NCBI GenBank assembly: GCA_020634975.1
Contig: JACKAQ010000003.1
Span: 524,172-588,171 of the forward strand
Length of the DNA stretch: 64,000 nt
Direction: 5' to 3'
Origin: JACKAQ01 sp020634975 [NCBI: Calditrichia bacterium]
Lineage (GTDB): Bacteria; Calditrichota; Calditrichia; RBG-13-44-9
This document shows positions 25,175 through 34,507 of the stretch, piece after piece (within the stretch, counting starts at the first letter, position 1; every line of letters starts with the position of its first letter). Below the pieces are notes generated by a model. That model had not been told where the DNA came from, did not search any database, and saw nothing but the letters and a program-made list of their open reading frames with translations. A program made the position numbers and the translations under genes.

Positions 25175-27832
25175 ATGTGGTTGAGAATCGTTCTGATTTT
25201 TCTGGTTTGTTTAGGTTCGATTTCTGATGCGCAATCTTATTTTTCCAATGCCAATTCCCGAACCGGTATAAACGCGACGCACAGCAAAATTCCCCAATAT
25301 TACACCACCGGGCAAGCCTGGAGTGATTACGATCGAGATGGCTGGTTGGATTTATATGTAACCAGCACGATTGGTCAAAACACATTATATCGCAACAACG
25401 GCAATGGCACATTTAGTGTTTCGCCACTGAACGGGCAGGTTGCGCTCGCGAATGCCAAAAGCGGCGGCGCAGTATTCGGCGATTACAATAACGATGGCTG
25501 GCCGGATTTGTATGTGCTGGCACTCGGGCAAAATACCTTGTTCCGCAACGATGGCGGCAGCGGATTTACCGATGTAACAACCGCCGCCGGTGTTGGCGAC
25601 AACGGAAAGGGCGAAACCGCCGCGTGGGGCGATTTTGACGGCGACAGTTTTCCCGATTTGTATGTGAGCAACTGGGCTTGCGACACCTGCCAAACCGGTT
25701 TTCCGTTTGCCGGAAATCAGGATCGGCTGTATCGCAACAATGGCAACGGCACGTTTTCGGATATCAGTGATGCGCTGGGCATCGATAATTTGACGGGCGC
25801 CGGATTTGTCGCCAGTTTTCTGGATTACGACAACGATGGCGATCTCGATATTTATCTCGTGAACGATAAATACATCAACCCGATCGGCAATCAGTTGTGG
25901 CGAAACGACGGTCCCGGGCGCAATCACTGGCAATTCACGGATGTTTCCGAGGAAAGCGGCGCGAACATCGCGCTGTTCGGAATGGGGCTGGCTGTCGGCG
26001 ATTACGATAACGATCTCGATCTCGATTTGTATTTCTCGAATATTGGTCCGCCGGTGATGCTACAAAACCAGACCAGTCAGGGAAATCCCGTGTTTACCGA
26101 TGTTTCCATCGCCGCAGGCGTAACCAATAATGCGATTTCATGGGGCACATTTTTCTTCGATTACGACAACGATTGCTGGAAAGATATTTTCCTCGCAGCC
26201 GGAAATACAAATGTGCTAAGTGTTGTCCGGTGTATCGTTTACGCCAACCAGCAAAACGGCAGTTTTGCGGATGTTTCCAGCATCAGCGGACTGAACGACC
26301 CGCTGGCAACGATGGGCACGGCATATGCCGATTTTAATCGCGACGGTTGGCTGGATGTGGTCGTCGGCAATCACGATAACGGCTATATTTTGTATGAAAA
26401 CGAGCACATCGCCGGAAGCGGTAACCACTGGATTTCCGTTGAACTGACCGGCGGCGGACCGGTGAATCGCGATGCCATCGGCAGCCGGGTTTATGCCTAT
26501 TTGAACAATGGCGAAGTGCTGATGCACGAAGTAAAATCCGGCTCCAGCCACGGTGCCGGGAACCAGCTGGCGGCGCATATCGGGTTGGGCAGTTTTGCGC
26601 TCGATTCGCTAAAAATTGTCTGGCCGGACGGACTTACCGAGACGTTGACAAACCCGCCGGTCAACCAATATTTGCAGCGCAGCTATCCCGTTGCGGGCAC
26701 ATTTTTGCAATCGCTGGAAACGGGCTGGAACCTCATCGGGCTGCCGCTGCATCGCGAAAACACTACTTTTTGGATGAGCTATCGCAGCGCAACGCCCTTT
26801 TCCCTGTATGATTTTGACACGAAATATCGCTCCCAAAATCGGATGGAAAATTATCGCGGCTATTGGCTGCACAGCCAAACCGGCTCGGATGTGACGATTT
26901 ACGGCAAACCGGCGACCGCTGCAACCATCCATCTGAACAGCGGCTGGAACCTGATTGCCGGCATTTCCGGCGATGTGCCGTTGGCAAATGTGAGCGATCC
27001 ATCAAATATCATCGTTCCGGGAACGCTGCAACGCTATCGCAACGGCTATGTTTTCGCAGATACCATTCGGCAGGGCGAAGGTTACTGGATCAAAGCCTCG
27101 GGCAACGGCGCTATCTATTTGGATATCAACAGCGCTGCGAATTCTGCGCCAGAATTGCGGACAAACGCACTCCGAAAATCGTTTGCAAATGTGCCGCAAA
27201 TTGAGATTCGCGACGCTGCAAACAGCACGCAAACCCTCTATTTTGCACTACCGCCAGCTTTCCGGCAACAGGATTTTTCACTGCCGCCGCTGCCACCGAC
27301 CGGCGCATTCGATGCCCGTTTCAGCGATCACACATTTGCCACAACGGCGGAAAATTCACACATCGAATGGCAATCAGCTAATTTTCCGCTGACCGTTTCG
27401 TTGATAAATTTGCCGGAAAATCAGTCCTTCGAATGGGTGGAAATACTTCCCGACGGCTCAGAAAAACGACAGCAAATCGCTGAAAATACAACATTTACAA
27501 TTTCAGACCCCGACATTCGAAAAGCGAGTTTGCAAACGACAGCGCTGCTGCCGGAACGGTTTGAAATTTTTCCAAATTTCCCGAACCCGTTTAATCCCGA
27601 AACCCACATCCGCTTTTCGCTGCCGGAACCGGCAACGGTAACCATCACCATTTATTCAGCAATCGGGCAAAAAATCCGCACGCTGGAAAATGGGCATCGC
27701 GAAGCCGGGGTTCATTCCGTTCGATGGGACAGTCGCGCCGATAACGGCGAAACGGTTGCCAGCGGAATTTATTTTTATCGCATTTCAGCAGGCCCATTTT
27801 CTGCTGCAAAAAAGATGATGTTGCTCCGCTAA
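25175..27832 (+). CDS. Secreted FG-GAP/ASPIC-UnbV repeat protein with sorting domain
   Basis: 885 residues. A signal peptide (about 1-20, ending SDAQS) is followed by seven FG-GAP/VCBS-type repeats, each with an Asp-rich calcium loop, at about residues 51, 104, 151, 224, 277, 330 and 385 (for example DYDRDGWLDLYV and DYDNDGDLDIYL), predicted to form a beta-propeller. An ASPIC/UnbV domain follows (GSRVYAYLNNGEVL, HIGLGSFALDSLKIVWPDG), then two repeats beginning WNLIGLPL and WNLIAGIS. The C-terminal sorting module starts near 800 (PNPFNPETHIRFSLPEP) and ends ASGIYFYRI. The protein is probably exported to the cell surface and may bind polysaccharide or other ligands. It is the divergent neighbour of a glycosyltransferase. 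Confidence 0.9.
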   Translation: MWLRIVLIFLVCLGSISDAQSYFSNANSRTGINATHSKIPQYYTTGQAWSDYDRDGWLDLYVTSTIGQNTLYRNNGNGTFSVSPLNGQVALANAKSGGAVFGDYNNDGWPDLYVLALGQNTLFRNDGGSGFTDVTTAAGVGDNGKGETAAWGDFDGDSFPDLYVSNWACDTCQTGFPFAGNQDRLYRNNGNGTFSDISDALGIDNLTGAGFVASFLDYDNDGDLDIYLVNDKYINPIGNQLWRNDGPGRNHWQFTDVSEESGANIALFGMGLAVGDYDNDLDLDLYFSNIGPPVMLQNQTSQGNPVFTDVSIAAGVTNNAISWGTFFFDYDNDCWKDIFLAAGNTNVLSVVRCIVYANQQNGSFADVSSISGLNDPLATMGTAYADFNRDGWLDVVVGNHDNGYILYENEHIAGSGNHWISVELTGGGPVNRDAIGSRVYAYLNNGEVLMHEVKSGSSHGAGNQLAAHIGLGSFALDSLKIVWPDGLTETLTNPPVNQYLQRSYPVAGTFLQSLETGWNLIGLPLHRENTTFWMSYRSATPFSLYDFDTKYRSQNRMENYRGYWLHSQTGSDVTIYGKPATAATIHLNSGWNLIAGISGDVPLANVSDPSNIIVPGTLQRYRNGYVFADTIRQGEGYWIKASGNGAIYLDINSAANSAPELRTNALRKSFANVPQIEIRDAANSTQTLYFALPPAFRQQDFSLPPLPPTGAFDARFSDHTFATTAENSHIEWQSANFPLTVSLINLPENQSFEWVEILPDGSEKRQQIAENTTFTISDPDIRKASLQTTALLPERFEIFPNFPNPFNPETHIRFSLPEPATVTITIYSAIGQKIRTLENGHREAGVHSVRWDSRADNGETVASGIYFYRISAGPFSAAKKMMLLR

Positions 27833-27840
27833 ACCCTGCT

Positions 27841-27895
27841 GAACTTAACTTTTCGGCACTTTTGCCGATGGTATGTTTAGTTAAGTTCAACTAAA
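27841..27895. repeat. Nested inverted repeats between two plus-strand genes
   Basis: GAACTTAACT (27841-27850) pairs perfectly with AGTTAAGTTC (27879-27888). Inside is a second hairpin TCGGC/GCCGA (27853-27857 and 27864-27868), and a competing one, TTTAGTT/AACTAAA, spans 27876-27895. It ends just before the ribosome binding site of the next gene, so it may end transcription of the secreted protein gene or gate the small membrane protein gene. Confidence 0.6.
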
Positions 27896-27907
27896 AAAGG
27901 TGTGGCG

Positions 27908-28336
27908 ATGAGTGATCATCGGTTAAGTGAAAATGTGGAACGCCGCCGGTCGAGCGACAGAACCGGGGAACGGCGCGGCGGAAGTCCCGAAAACCGCAGG
28001 CGCGGACCGGATACGCTGTCCAAATCGATCCGGATTGTTGCGATTATCGGCTGGTTGTTTTTGCTGAGCGCGATGGTGTTTATCGACCTCGCAAAGCCAA
28101 AATATGTGACCGTTTTTGAACAACGCAACGGTGCAGCAGACAGAACTGGTGGCTGGGATATGGATATGGCCCGGGCAATTTTTTTTCTGCAAGTTGGCGG
28201 TTTTTTGTTCGGCACCTACGGTTTTGTGATGAATATGAAACGCAGTCGCCGAAAATCTGATCGCTATCGCATCAATTTACTGGTGCTTGCGGTAACTTCT
28301 CTGTTCGGGATGATTTATTACCTGCTATTTTTCTGA
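27908..28336 (+). CDS. Small three-helix membrane protein of unknown function
   Basis: 142 residues from the ATG at 27908; a GTG two codons earlier is also in frame, and AAAGGTG lies upstream. The first 40 residues are strongly charged (ERRRSSDRTGERRGGS). Three hydrophobic segments follow, at about 42-62 (IVAIIGWLFLLSAMVFI), 90-108 (AIFFLQVGGFLFGTYGF) and 124-141 (LLVLAVTSLFGMIYYLLF). I recognise no family. The basic N-terminus is probably cytoplasmic. It sits 75 bases after the FG-GAP protein, behind a hairpin, and ahead of a bidirectional terminator. Confidence 0.75.
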   Translation: MSDHRLSENVERRRSSDRTGERRGGSPENRRRGPDTLSKSIRIVAIIGWLFLLSAMVFIDLAKPKYVTVFEQRNGAADRTGGWDMDMARAIFFLQVGGFLFGTYGFVMNMKRSRRKSDRYRINLLVLAVTSLFGMIYYLLFF

Positions 28337-28381
28337 TTACCCATCCAATTTTGCAATAAAAAGGTCGTTACAGGACAATAA

Positions 28382-28415
28382 AAAAGAGGGAATGGCAACT
28401 GTCATTCCCTCTTTT
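28382..28415. terminator. Bidirectional terminator between convergent genes
   Basis: A perfect 13-bp inverted repeat (AAAAGAGGGAATG / CATTCCCTCTTTT) with an 8-base loop lies between the convergent genes ending at 28336 and 28444. The A and T ends give a T-run on both strands. Confidence 0.92.
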
Positions 28416-28443
28416 GTTAATTATTGTTTTTAAAAAACTTACG

Positions 28444-30720
28444 CTAATCCCGCAAAATCGGAATCACAAAAATGGATTCCATCGAACGGTTATTTTCCGA
28501 TTCGATATCGAATGTTGATTGAACAGTTACGGCGTGTACCAACTGGTATGGATTGGACGGCGGTTGCCGGTTGACCACCAGCGCATATTTGATTTCCAGC
28601 GTTTCGCCCGGCGCGATGGCAGCAAATTGCCAGCGCAATTCCGTTGCAGACATTTCATCGGACGCTGGGGCAATTGTGGTGCTGAAACTGCCCGGAACAA
28701 ATTCGGCAAGTTCCGGAATTTCGCCGGAAACGGTAACGGACTTGGCGGTATCTGCGCCAGCATTACGCACGGTTAGCGTATAATACACCGGCTCACCCTG
28801 AAACACTGCCCGAACCAGCGAAACATTATCGATCGGCTGATTTGTCGTATCGCGATTTGCAGATTTCAGCAAATAAACATCCACCCGACGATTGAGCGTG
28901 TGAGCGGCATCTTTTTCTGCTTTTTCGTTAAGCAAATTTGCATCCCGCAGCGGAAATTTTTTGCCGTAGCCGTATGCGAAAATCCGGCTTTCGGAAATCG
29001 AGTGATTTGATTCCAGATATTCCGCAACACTGTTGACACGACCAAACGACAGTTTCTGGTTGTATTTTTGGCTGCCGCGCTGGTCGGTGTGTCCGCCCAG
29101 TTTAATAAATACGTTGGAAAGCGCCGGAGAATCGAATGCTTCACCGAGGATATCCAGTTGTTTTTTCGAGGTTTCGGTCAATGCGAATTTATTGAATTCG
29201 AACAGTACTTTCGGGCGCAACGGAGTAAACGCAATCTGTTGCGAAATCATCAAATCGTATGCCGGATCGGGCGGCGGCGGAATGACCGGTGCGTTAATCC
29301 TGAAATTGCGGATCGATTCCACAAAGCGAATATTCTGATCGCGATCATATGCCAAAACCGTCCAGAAATATTCGCCCGGCTGATGCTCCGGCGTCGGCTG
29401 CAACGTGAATGGAATATTGCCCGTTTTGCTGCGAATTCCCGGCACATCCCACACCAAAAAATTGCCACTGTTCCGGGTCGAATCGATCAAAAACGGCAGA
29501 GTGAGATCGGCATCTTCGCGGGCGTTTTTCACAAATTGGGCTAACGCCGATTCGTCATTTTGGCTCATAAACAGCAAATAGCGAACGTCGTCGTATAAAT
29601 CGGGATCGATCGATTCTGACCACGCTAACCCGATCGGATCGGTCACCTCATATTCCGTTTGATCCGTCGATTCGATATCAAATTTTTCCGGGGAAACCGG
29701 ATACTGGTTGATCCCGCCCCGCAGCGGCGGAGAGAAAAAATCGTTGCCTTCAAGATAGGCAAAATCGAGCCGCAGTGCTTTGCCTTTTCCGGCCAGCGGC
29801 GGGACATTCCCGATCCGGTAGCTCAATCCAAACGTAAGTTTGCTGAGCAAATTATCGTTGAAATTGTAGCCGCCGCGAACGCCGAGCAGGTATTTCCAGG
29901 TCAGTTCCGCACCGACACTGACGTGGCTGACTTCGTCGCGATATTTATTGTAATCGGTATTCAACTGCAATTGGAAGCCATCGTGCGAACCCATATTGAG
30001 CGCGACACCGCCGCGAAACGTTCGCGGCAACGGTGTGTCAACTGCAATAAAATTAATGGGTTGCCCCAACTGGTTCACGGAAAATCCGGCGGAAAAATAG
30101 CCGTAATCGAAATTCATGATTTGGGTTTTGAATCGATTGGTTTTAAAAAGCAATCCCAAATCCGTCATCCACGAACCGGCAACAACGCCATCCAGATCGC
30201 TGCGGTAATATTTGAGGTTCGCCCCAAAAGCGAGGTTTGGCGAAATGGCGCTCAGCGGATTGCCGAAACTGAGCGTGAACAATGCATCGCTGGCGGAAGC
30301 CATTGCCTGAGTCGGGTCGCCGGTGCTGTTAAATTCCCGCACACCCTGATAATGAATCCCGAGCGCAAACTTGCTTTTTTGGCTAAAAGGCGTGGCAATT
30401 TGCCGTCCGTACATCCACGATAAGCTGTAGCTATCGGCAATCCATTCGGTGTAAGAAGTGGACCATTGCCACTCCCGCAAAAATCCGGTCGCACCGGGAT
30501 TCGAAACCAACGAGTGCATTTCGTCGATAACGCCGGAATAGCTGCCGGCAAATCCCTGGTTGCGAACGCCGGGTAAAATTTTCAAAAACGCCACACCGGA
30601 GCGCACCTGCGCGTTGATTTCGGTTGATACAATTGCGGTTCCGCAAATCAGCAAAATCATGGCCATCTGCAACAACCGTTTGGCTGAGCGAGCAAATAAT
30701 GGTTTCAATGGTTGTCTCAT
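28444..30720 (-). CDS. PorV-like outer-membrane barrel fused to OmpA and DUF11 domains
   Basis: 758 residues. The signal peptide spans about 1-38. Residues 40-320 read as a PorV/PorP-like beta-barrel (SGVAFLKILPGVRNQGFAGS, VSNPGATGFL, NPNLAFGANLKYYRSDLDG-like strands, GVRGGYNFNDNLLSKLTFGL). Residues 505-625 are an OmpA-type peptidoglycan-binding domain (VLFEFNKFALTETSKKQLDI, HTDQRGSQKYNQKLSFGRV, NRRVDVYLL). Residues 640-745 form one DUF11 Ig-like domain (YYTLTVRNAGADTAKSVTV). Its ATG overlaps the stop of the VWA gene by four bases (ATGA), so the two are translationally coupled. It is presumably an outer-membrane anchor tied to the cell wall. The fusion of barrel, OmpA and DUF11 is unusual. 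Role unknown; a surface-assembly or secretion partner for the VWA protein is an inference. Confidence 0.82.
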   Translation of the reverse strand: MRQPLKPLFARSAKRLLQMAMILLICGTAIVSTEINAQVRSGVAFLKILPGVRNQGFAGSYSGVIDEMHSLVSNPGATGFLREWQWSTSYTEWIADSYSLSWMYGRQIATPFSQKSKFALGIHYQGVREFNSTGDPTQAMASASDALFTLSFGNPLSAISPNLAFGANLKYYRSDLDGVVAGSWMTDLGLLFKTNRFKTQIMNFDYGYFSAGFSVNQLGQPINFIAVDTPLPRTFRGGVALNMGSHDGFQLQLNTDYNKYRDEVSHVSVGAELTWKYLLGVRGGYNFNDNLLSKLTFGLSYRIGNVPPLAGKGKALRLDFAYLEGNDFFSPPLRGGINQYPVSPEKFDIESTDQTEYEVTDPIGLAWSESIDPDLYDDVRYLLFMSQNDESALAQFVKNAREDADLTLPFLIDSTRNSGNFLVWDVPGIRSKTGNIPFTLQPTPEHQPGEYFWTVLAYDRDQNIRFVESIRNFRINAPVIPPPPDPAYDLMISQQIAFTPLRPKVLFEFNKFALTETSKKQLDILGEAFDSPALSNVFIKLGGHTDQRGSQKYNQKLSFGRVNSVAEYLESNHSISESRIFAYGYGKKFPLRDANLLNEKAEKDAAHTLNRRVDVYLLKSANRDTTNQPIDNVSLVRAVFQGEPVYYTLTVRNAGADTAKSVTVSGEIPELAEFVPGSFSTTIAPASDEMSATELRWQFAAIAPGETLEIKYALVVNRQPPSNPYQLVHAVTVQSTFDIESENNRSMESIFVIPILRD

Positions 30721-33700
30721 CTTCTTATGATCACTTTCTTCCAGCAGATTAATTTGCTATCAAAGGTTTTCAGCGTAACAATGTAAGTGCCGCTGCCAAC
30801 CTGTAATCCGTTTTCGGTGGTTCCGTCCCATTCGCGGCGGTTGATGCCGGGATCGAACACTTCCCGGTAAAGGGTTGTGACGCGATATCCGCTGATATCC
30901 AGCAGTTCCAGCGTCGCTTCACGGGAATATTCCAACTCAAAATTGATGCCCAACGGCAGTCCGTTTTGCGGTTCAAACACATTGAAATCGAGCGTGAAAA
31001 ATTCGCAGCCTTCGCGGAACGGCGGCACAATATTCAGCACGGAAAATTCCGCGAAATTATTCGCCAGCGTGAGCGGATCCTGATTGGTTGCCTGCACAAC
31101 AACCCTGTTGGTGAGCAAATTTTCACCTTGCGGCATATTGGTCGGCACAGTCGCATCGAAGCTGAGAATGCGCGTTTCGTTTGGTGAAAAATCGCCGAGA
31201 TCCCATTTGATGGAATCGCCGTTGAGCACCCCAAATGGCGGATTAATCGAGCCCGAAATGATCGACAATATCGGCGGAAAATAATCGACCAAAACAACAT
31301 CTTCCGCAATAACGTCTCTTTCGTTGGTTACTTTCAATCGATAGGTAAATGTTTCACCGCGAGCAACATACCAGGTTGTGTCGCTGTTTTCTACCGTAAA
31401 CGAATCGGTTTCGACAAATTGGGTGACCGAAATATCCGTGAGCACCGGCGGCGGTTCCAACGCATAAACGGTATCGCTGGCAGTTACCGGACCGCCGTTG
31501 TCGGCGATTAGAATCACATCGTTGTCCAACGGATACGGGTAAAACGGCAGGCTGTCCGCGACCACAGCGCAAAATTCCACCGTCGTATCGGACGGCGCGG
31601 GCATGTTTCCAAAATTGAACACCAGCGTATCGCCGCTGCCGAAGGTTGCACCAAATAGCGAGTCTGGCAAAAAGTTTGTTAAAATGACGTTGCTGGCAAT
31701 TTCCGGCCCATTGTTGCGAACCGTGATTTTGAAACACACGGAATCGCCGGGGAATGCAAACCAGGTTGTATCGCCGTTGTCCACGATAAATGTGTCTGTG
31801 CTCACGGTTGTGATGACAATAATATCGGTTGGGCCGAATGGTTTCTCGATCGCGAAAACCGTGTCGGTAAATGTCTGCGAGAGCGGATCGGCGTTGTCAC
31901 CCGTCGCGATGATCGTGTTCACCAACGGGAACGGCGTGAAGGGCAGGTCGCTCACCACTGTCGGGTTGACCGAAATCGTCGAACTCGCCGATGGCAGTAG
32001 ATCGCCAATCGCGAAGCTCAGCGTATCGCCCGCGTTGATGACCGAGTCCGGCAGCACATCCCGCAGCAATACGTTCGTTGCGGTCAGCGTGCCGGTATTC
32101 CGAACGGTAATATTATAGGAATAAGTTTCGTCTTCTTCGGCGAACCAGGTTGTGTCCGAGCCGTCGACAGTGAAGCTGTCGGTCTGCACTTTCCACGAAA
32201 TATCCAGCATCGTGGTGGTTGGTGGCGGTGCAACTCCATACGCCGTTGCAATGTCAACAATAGTTCCTGATACGTTATCCGCACCAACAGTAGCCGTGTT
32301 TTCCAACGGAAATGGATAAAATGGCAGATCGCTGCTGACAATCGCACAAATCTCAACCGTAGTATCCGCAAGCGCCGGGATCGCGCCAAAATTGTAAGTG
32401 AGGGTATCGCTTGAAACAAACGTATCCCCAAAAACGGAATCCGGCAGCACATTTGTGAGCAAAACATTTTGGGCAACATTTGCGCCAGTATTGCTCACGG
32501 TAACCATAAAACACACCGAATCACCTTCTGCCGCAAACCAGGTCGTATCACTGCCGCTTACGGTGAAGCTATCGGTGCGAATTTTGGTGGTGACACCCAA
32601 CGTGGTAAGTCGATCAATCGTAATCGTATCAACAAAAAAATCGTTGGCGCTGTTGTTATCGCAGGCAACCAAAACCGTTGTCCGGCTGGAAATTTCGGTG
32701 ACGGTGTCAGAAAGCGCCGGATTTACTGTTGCATCATAAGTAATTGAAATATTTCCACTTAATCCCGGACTAATCGAATCAAATTGCCAAAACAGAACGC
32801 TACCCGATGTCGAATCCGGCACACGGCTGAAACCGGAGGTTGTCAACTCTGCGGAAAGGCTATCGACCACCCAAACATTAAACGCTGTGTTCGGGCCGTC
32901 ATTGCTCAGCAATAGCTCATAACTGAATGTTTCGCCAACCCCAATCGAATTATCCGATGCGGTTTTCATGAGGCTAACATCATAATTATTAACGGTTTCC
33001 GGTGGATTGTAAAATCCGGTTGCGCTACCGGTTCGCAACAAATCTGTTACGGTAATATCGACTACCCGGGTAGAGTCGCCGCCGATAATTTCATCACCGC
33101 AGGGCTCCGGCGAGGTATGTGCCATCACATAAAAATTGTTGGTGATTTCCGATAATCGCGCGTAGATATCCAGCAATTGTGCGCCGGAATCCGCATGAAA
33201 AAACAACCCGCCGGTTTCACTGGCAACTTTGCGGAGATCGGCGATGCCACCCGCGCTCAATCCCAATCCAATCGTATGAACAGTGATGTTTTCTTCATTT
33301 GTCACGGCGAGAACGGAATCGATATCCGGACCGGTCGGATCGTTATTTCGCCCATCGGTGAACAGGATAATCTGGCGCCGGATGGAGGTTTCCGCTTTCA
33401 TCGAATCGACAACTTCAATCAATGCCCGGTAAATTCGGGTGCCGGGATCGTCTTCCGTATCTGCGATAAAAGTGGTCAGCGAATCTTTATCATCAGTGAA
33501 CCAGATCGCCTCGTTATTTCTGGCGAACCGCATAAATCCGATCCTGTCCGCATCACCGGAATTGTTGATAAAATTGATGTTCGAAGATTTTGCAAATTCC
33601 AGATCCGGTGTGCTGAGGCTGCGGCTGTTGTCCATCATCAGCATAATGCTGGTGGGTATTACGTTATTCCTGTTCACCTCCAGAAATTGCGGTGCCGGTT

Positions 33701-34052
33701 TTTGACGATACAAATTCGCATCTGCCGGCTGCGACGGGTCAGCCAAATGATATTCGGATAGCGGCTGCCACAAATCCGAAATGTTGCCAACCGGCGCAAC
33801 ATCATCCGGGCCGAGCCACGCGGCTGTATCCGCCAATCCGGCGATGTGATTTCCCGAAGTGTCAGAAATCGTCATAAATGTTAAAACGGGATACGGAAAA
33901 GTTGCTGTTTTTCCTTTGACTGTAATGCCGTTGGTGGCAATTTTGTTTACTTTGACGACCAGAGAATCCTGTGCAAATGCGCTAAAACCGAATGCCAAAG
34001 TAAAACAAAACAGAACAACAGCATGCGAAAAACGGTTGGTAAACATTAACAT
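30717..34052 (-). CDS. Secreted VWA protein with DUF11 repeats and C-terminal FlgD-like domain
   Basis: About 1111 residues from the ATG at 34052; a TTG at 34061 and an ATG at 34046 are alternatives. A signal peptide ends FSAFAQ. A von Willebrand A domain runs from about 137 to 320, with the MIDAS DxSxS in MMDNSRSLS and the second Asp in LFTDGRNND. Five DUF11-type repeats follow, beginning near 377, 515, 647, 777 and 905 (each like ITVRNTGTLTATNVLLRDVL). The last 75 residues are a FlgD-like module (ATLELLDISGYRVTTLYREV, INRREWDG, GSGTYIVTLKTF) ending in KVIIRR, but the PNPFN box is absent. It is probably a metal-binding surface adhesin or scaffold. It is co-transcribed with the PorV-OmpA-DUF11 fusion, whose start overlaps its stop. 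Confidence 0.88.
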   Translation of the reverse strand: MLMFTNRFSHAVVLFCFTLAFGFSAFAQDSLVVKVNKIATNGITVKGKTATFPYPVLTFMTISDTSGNHIAGLADTAAWLGPDDVAPVGNISDLWQPLSEYHLADPSQPADANLYRQKPAPQFLEVNRNNVIPTSIMLMMDNSRSLSTPDLEFAKSSNINFINNSGDADRIGFMRFARNNEAIWFTDDKDSLTTFIADTEDDPGTRIYRALIEVVDSMKAETSIRRQIILFTDGRNNDPTGPDIDSVLAVTNEENITVHTIGLGLSAGGIADLRKVASETGGLFFHADSGAQLLDIYARLSEITNNFYVMAHTSPEPCGDEIIGGDSTRVVDITVTDLLRTGSATGFYNPPETVNNYDVSLMKTASDNSIGVGETFSYELLLSNDGPNTAFNVWVVDSLSAELTTSGFSRVPDSTSGSVLFWQFDSISPGLSGNISITYDATVNPALSDTVTEISSRTTVLVACDNNSANDFFVDTITIDRLTTLGVTTKIRTDSFTVSGSDTTWFAAEGDSVCFMVTVSNTGANVAQNVLLTNVLPDSVFGDTFVSSDTLTYNFGAIPALADTTVEICAIVSSDLPFYPFPLENTATVGADNVSGTIVDIATAYGVAPPPTTTMLDISWKVQTDSFTVDGSDTTWFAEEDETYSYNITVRNTGTLTATNVLLRDVLPDSVINAGDTLSFAIGDLLPSASSTISVNPTVVSDLPFTPFPLVNTIIATGDNADPLSQTFTDTVFAIEKPFGPTDIIVITTVSTDTFIVDNGDTTWFAFPGDSVCFKITVRNNGPEIASNVILTNFLPDSLFGATFGSGDTLVFNFGNMPAPSDTTVEFCAVVADSLPFYPYPLDNDVILIADNGGPVTASDTVYALEPPPVLTDISVTQFVETDSFTVENSDTTWYVARGETFTYRLKVTNERDVIAEDVVLVDYFPPILSIISGSINPPFGVLNGDSIKWDLGDFSPNETRILSFDATVPTNMPQGENLLTNRVVVQATNQDPLTLANNFAEFSVLNIVPPFREGCEFFTLDFNVFEPQNGLPLGINFELEYSREATLELLDISGYRVTTLYREVFDPGINRREWDGTTENGLQVGSGTYIVTLKTFDSKLICWKKVIIRR

Positions 34053-34356
34053 TCTTGGCAATTTTTACATTCCTTGCGTATAATTTGTATTCAACGGTAG
34101 TTTTGGCAAATTCAATAGAATTAACATTTTGCAAGTGATAAAAACTGAAGTATTGCAGAAGTTGCAAATGAGTGAAGAGAACCGGCGAGATGCCCAATCA
34201 CCGTTCCCTGAAGTATTTTTTCAGATTGCCCTTTCAAGTTGCGACATACAGTTAAACACTTGTCCAGTTAGAAAAAAGGCAAAAATTGTCACATGATAAA
34301 GACCGAAGTAAGATACTGAACTTAATTTATTTATTCAAATTTCCTGAAAAGTTGAC

Positions 34357-34506
34357 ATGAAAAAAGAAAATTTTCCTACAAAAATTTGCATTAACTGCAA
34401 CCGCCCGTTTAAATGGCGCAGAAAATGGAAAAACTGTTGGGATAGTGTTAAATATTGCAGCGAACGCTGCCGGAGAAACCGACAAATGTCCCATAAAAAA
34501 GAGTAG
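34357..34506 (+). CDS. DUF2256 zinc-finger-like small protein
   Basis: 49 residues from the ATG at 34357. The pattern is that of DUF2256: PTKICINCNRPFKWRRKW, KNCWDSVKYCSERCRRNR. The four Cys arranged as CxxC ... CxxxC probably bind zinc. The function of the family is unknown. The frame ends at 34506, one base before the end of the convergent ParA gene, with no terminator in between. A ribosome binding site is not obvious. Confidence 0.85.
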   Translation: MKKENFPTKICINCNRPFKWRRKWKNCWDSVKYCSERCRRNRQMSHKKE

Positions 34507-34507
34507 G

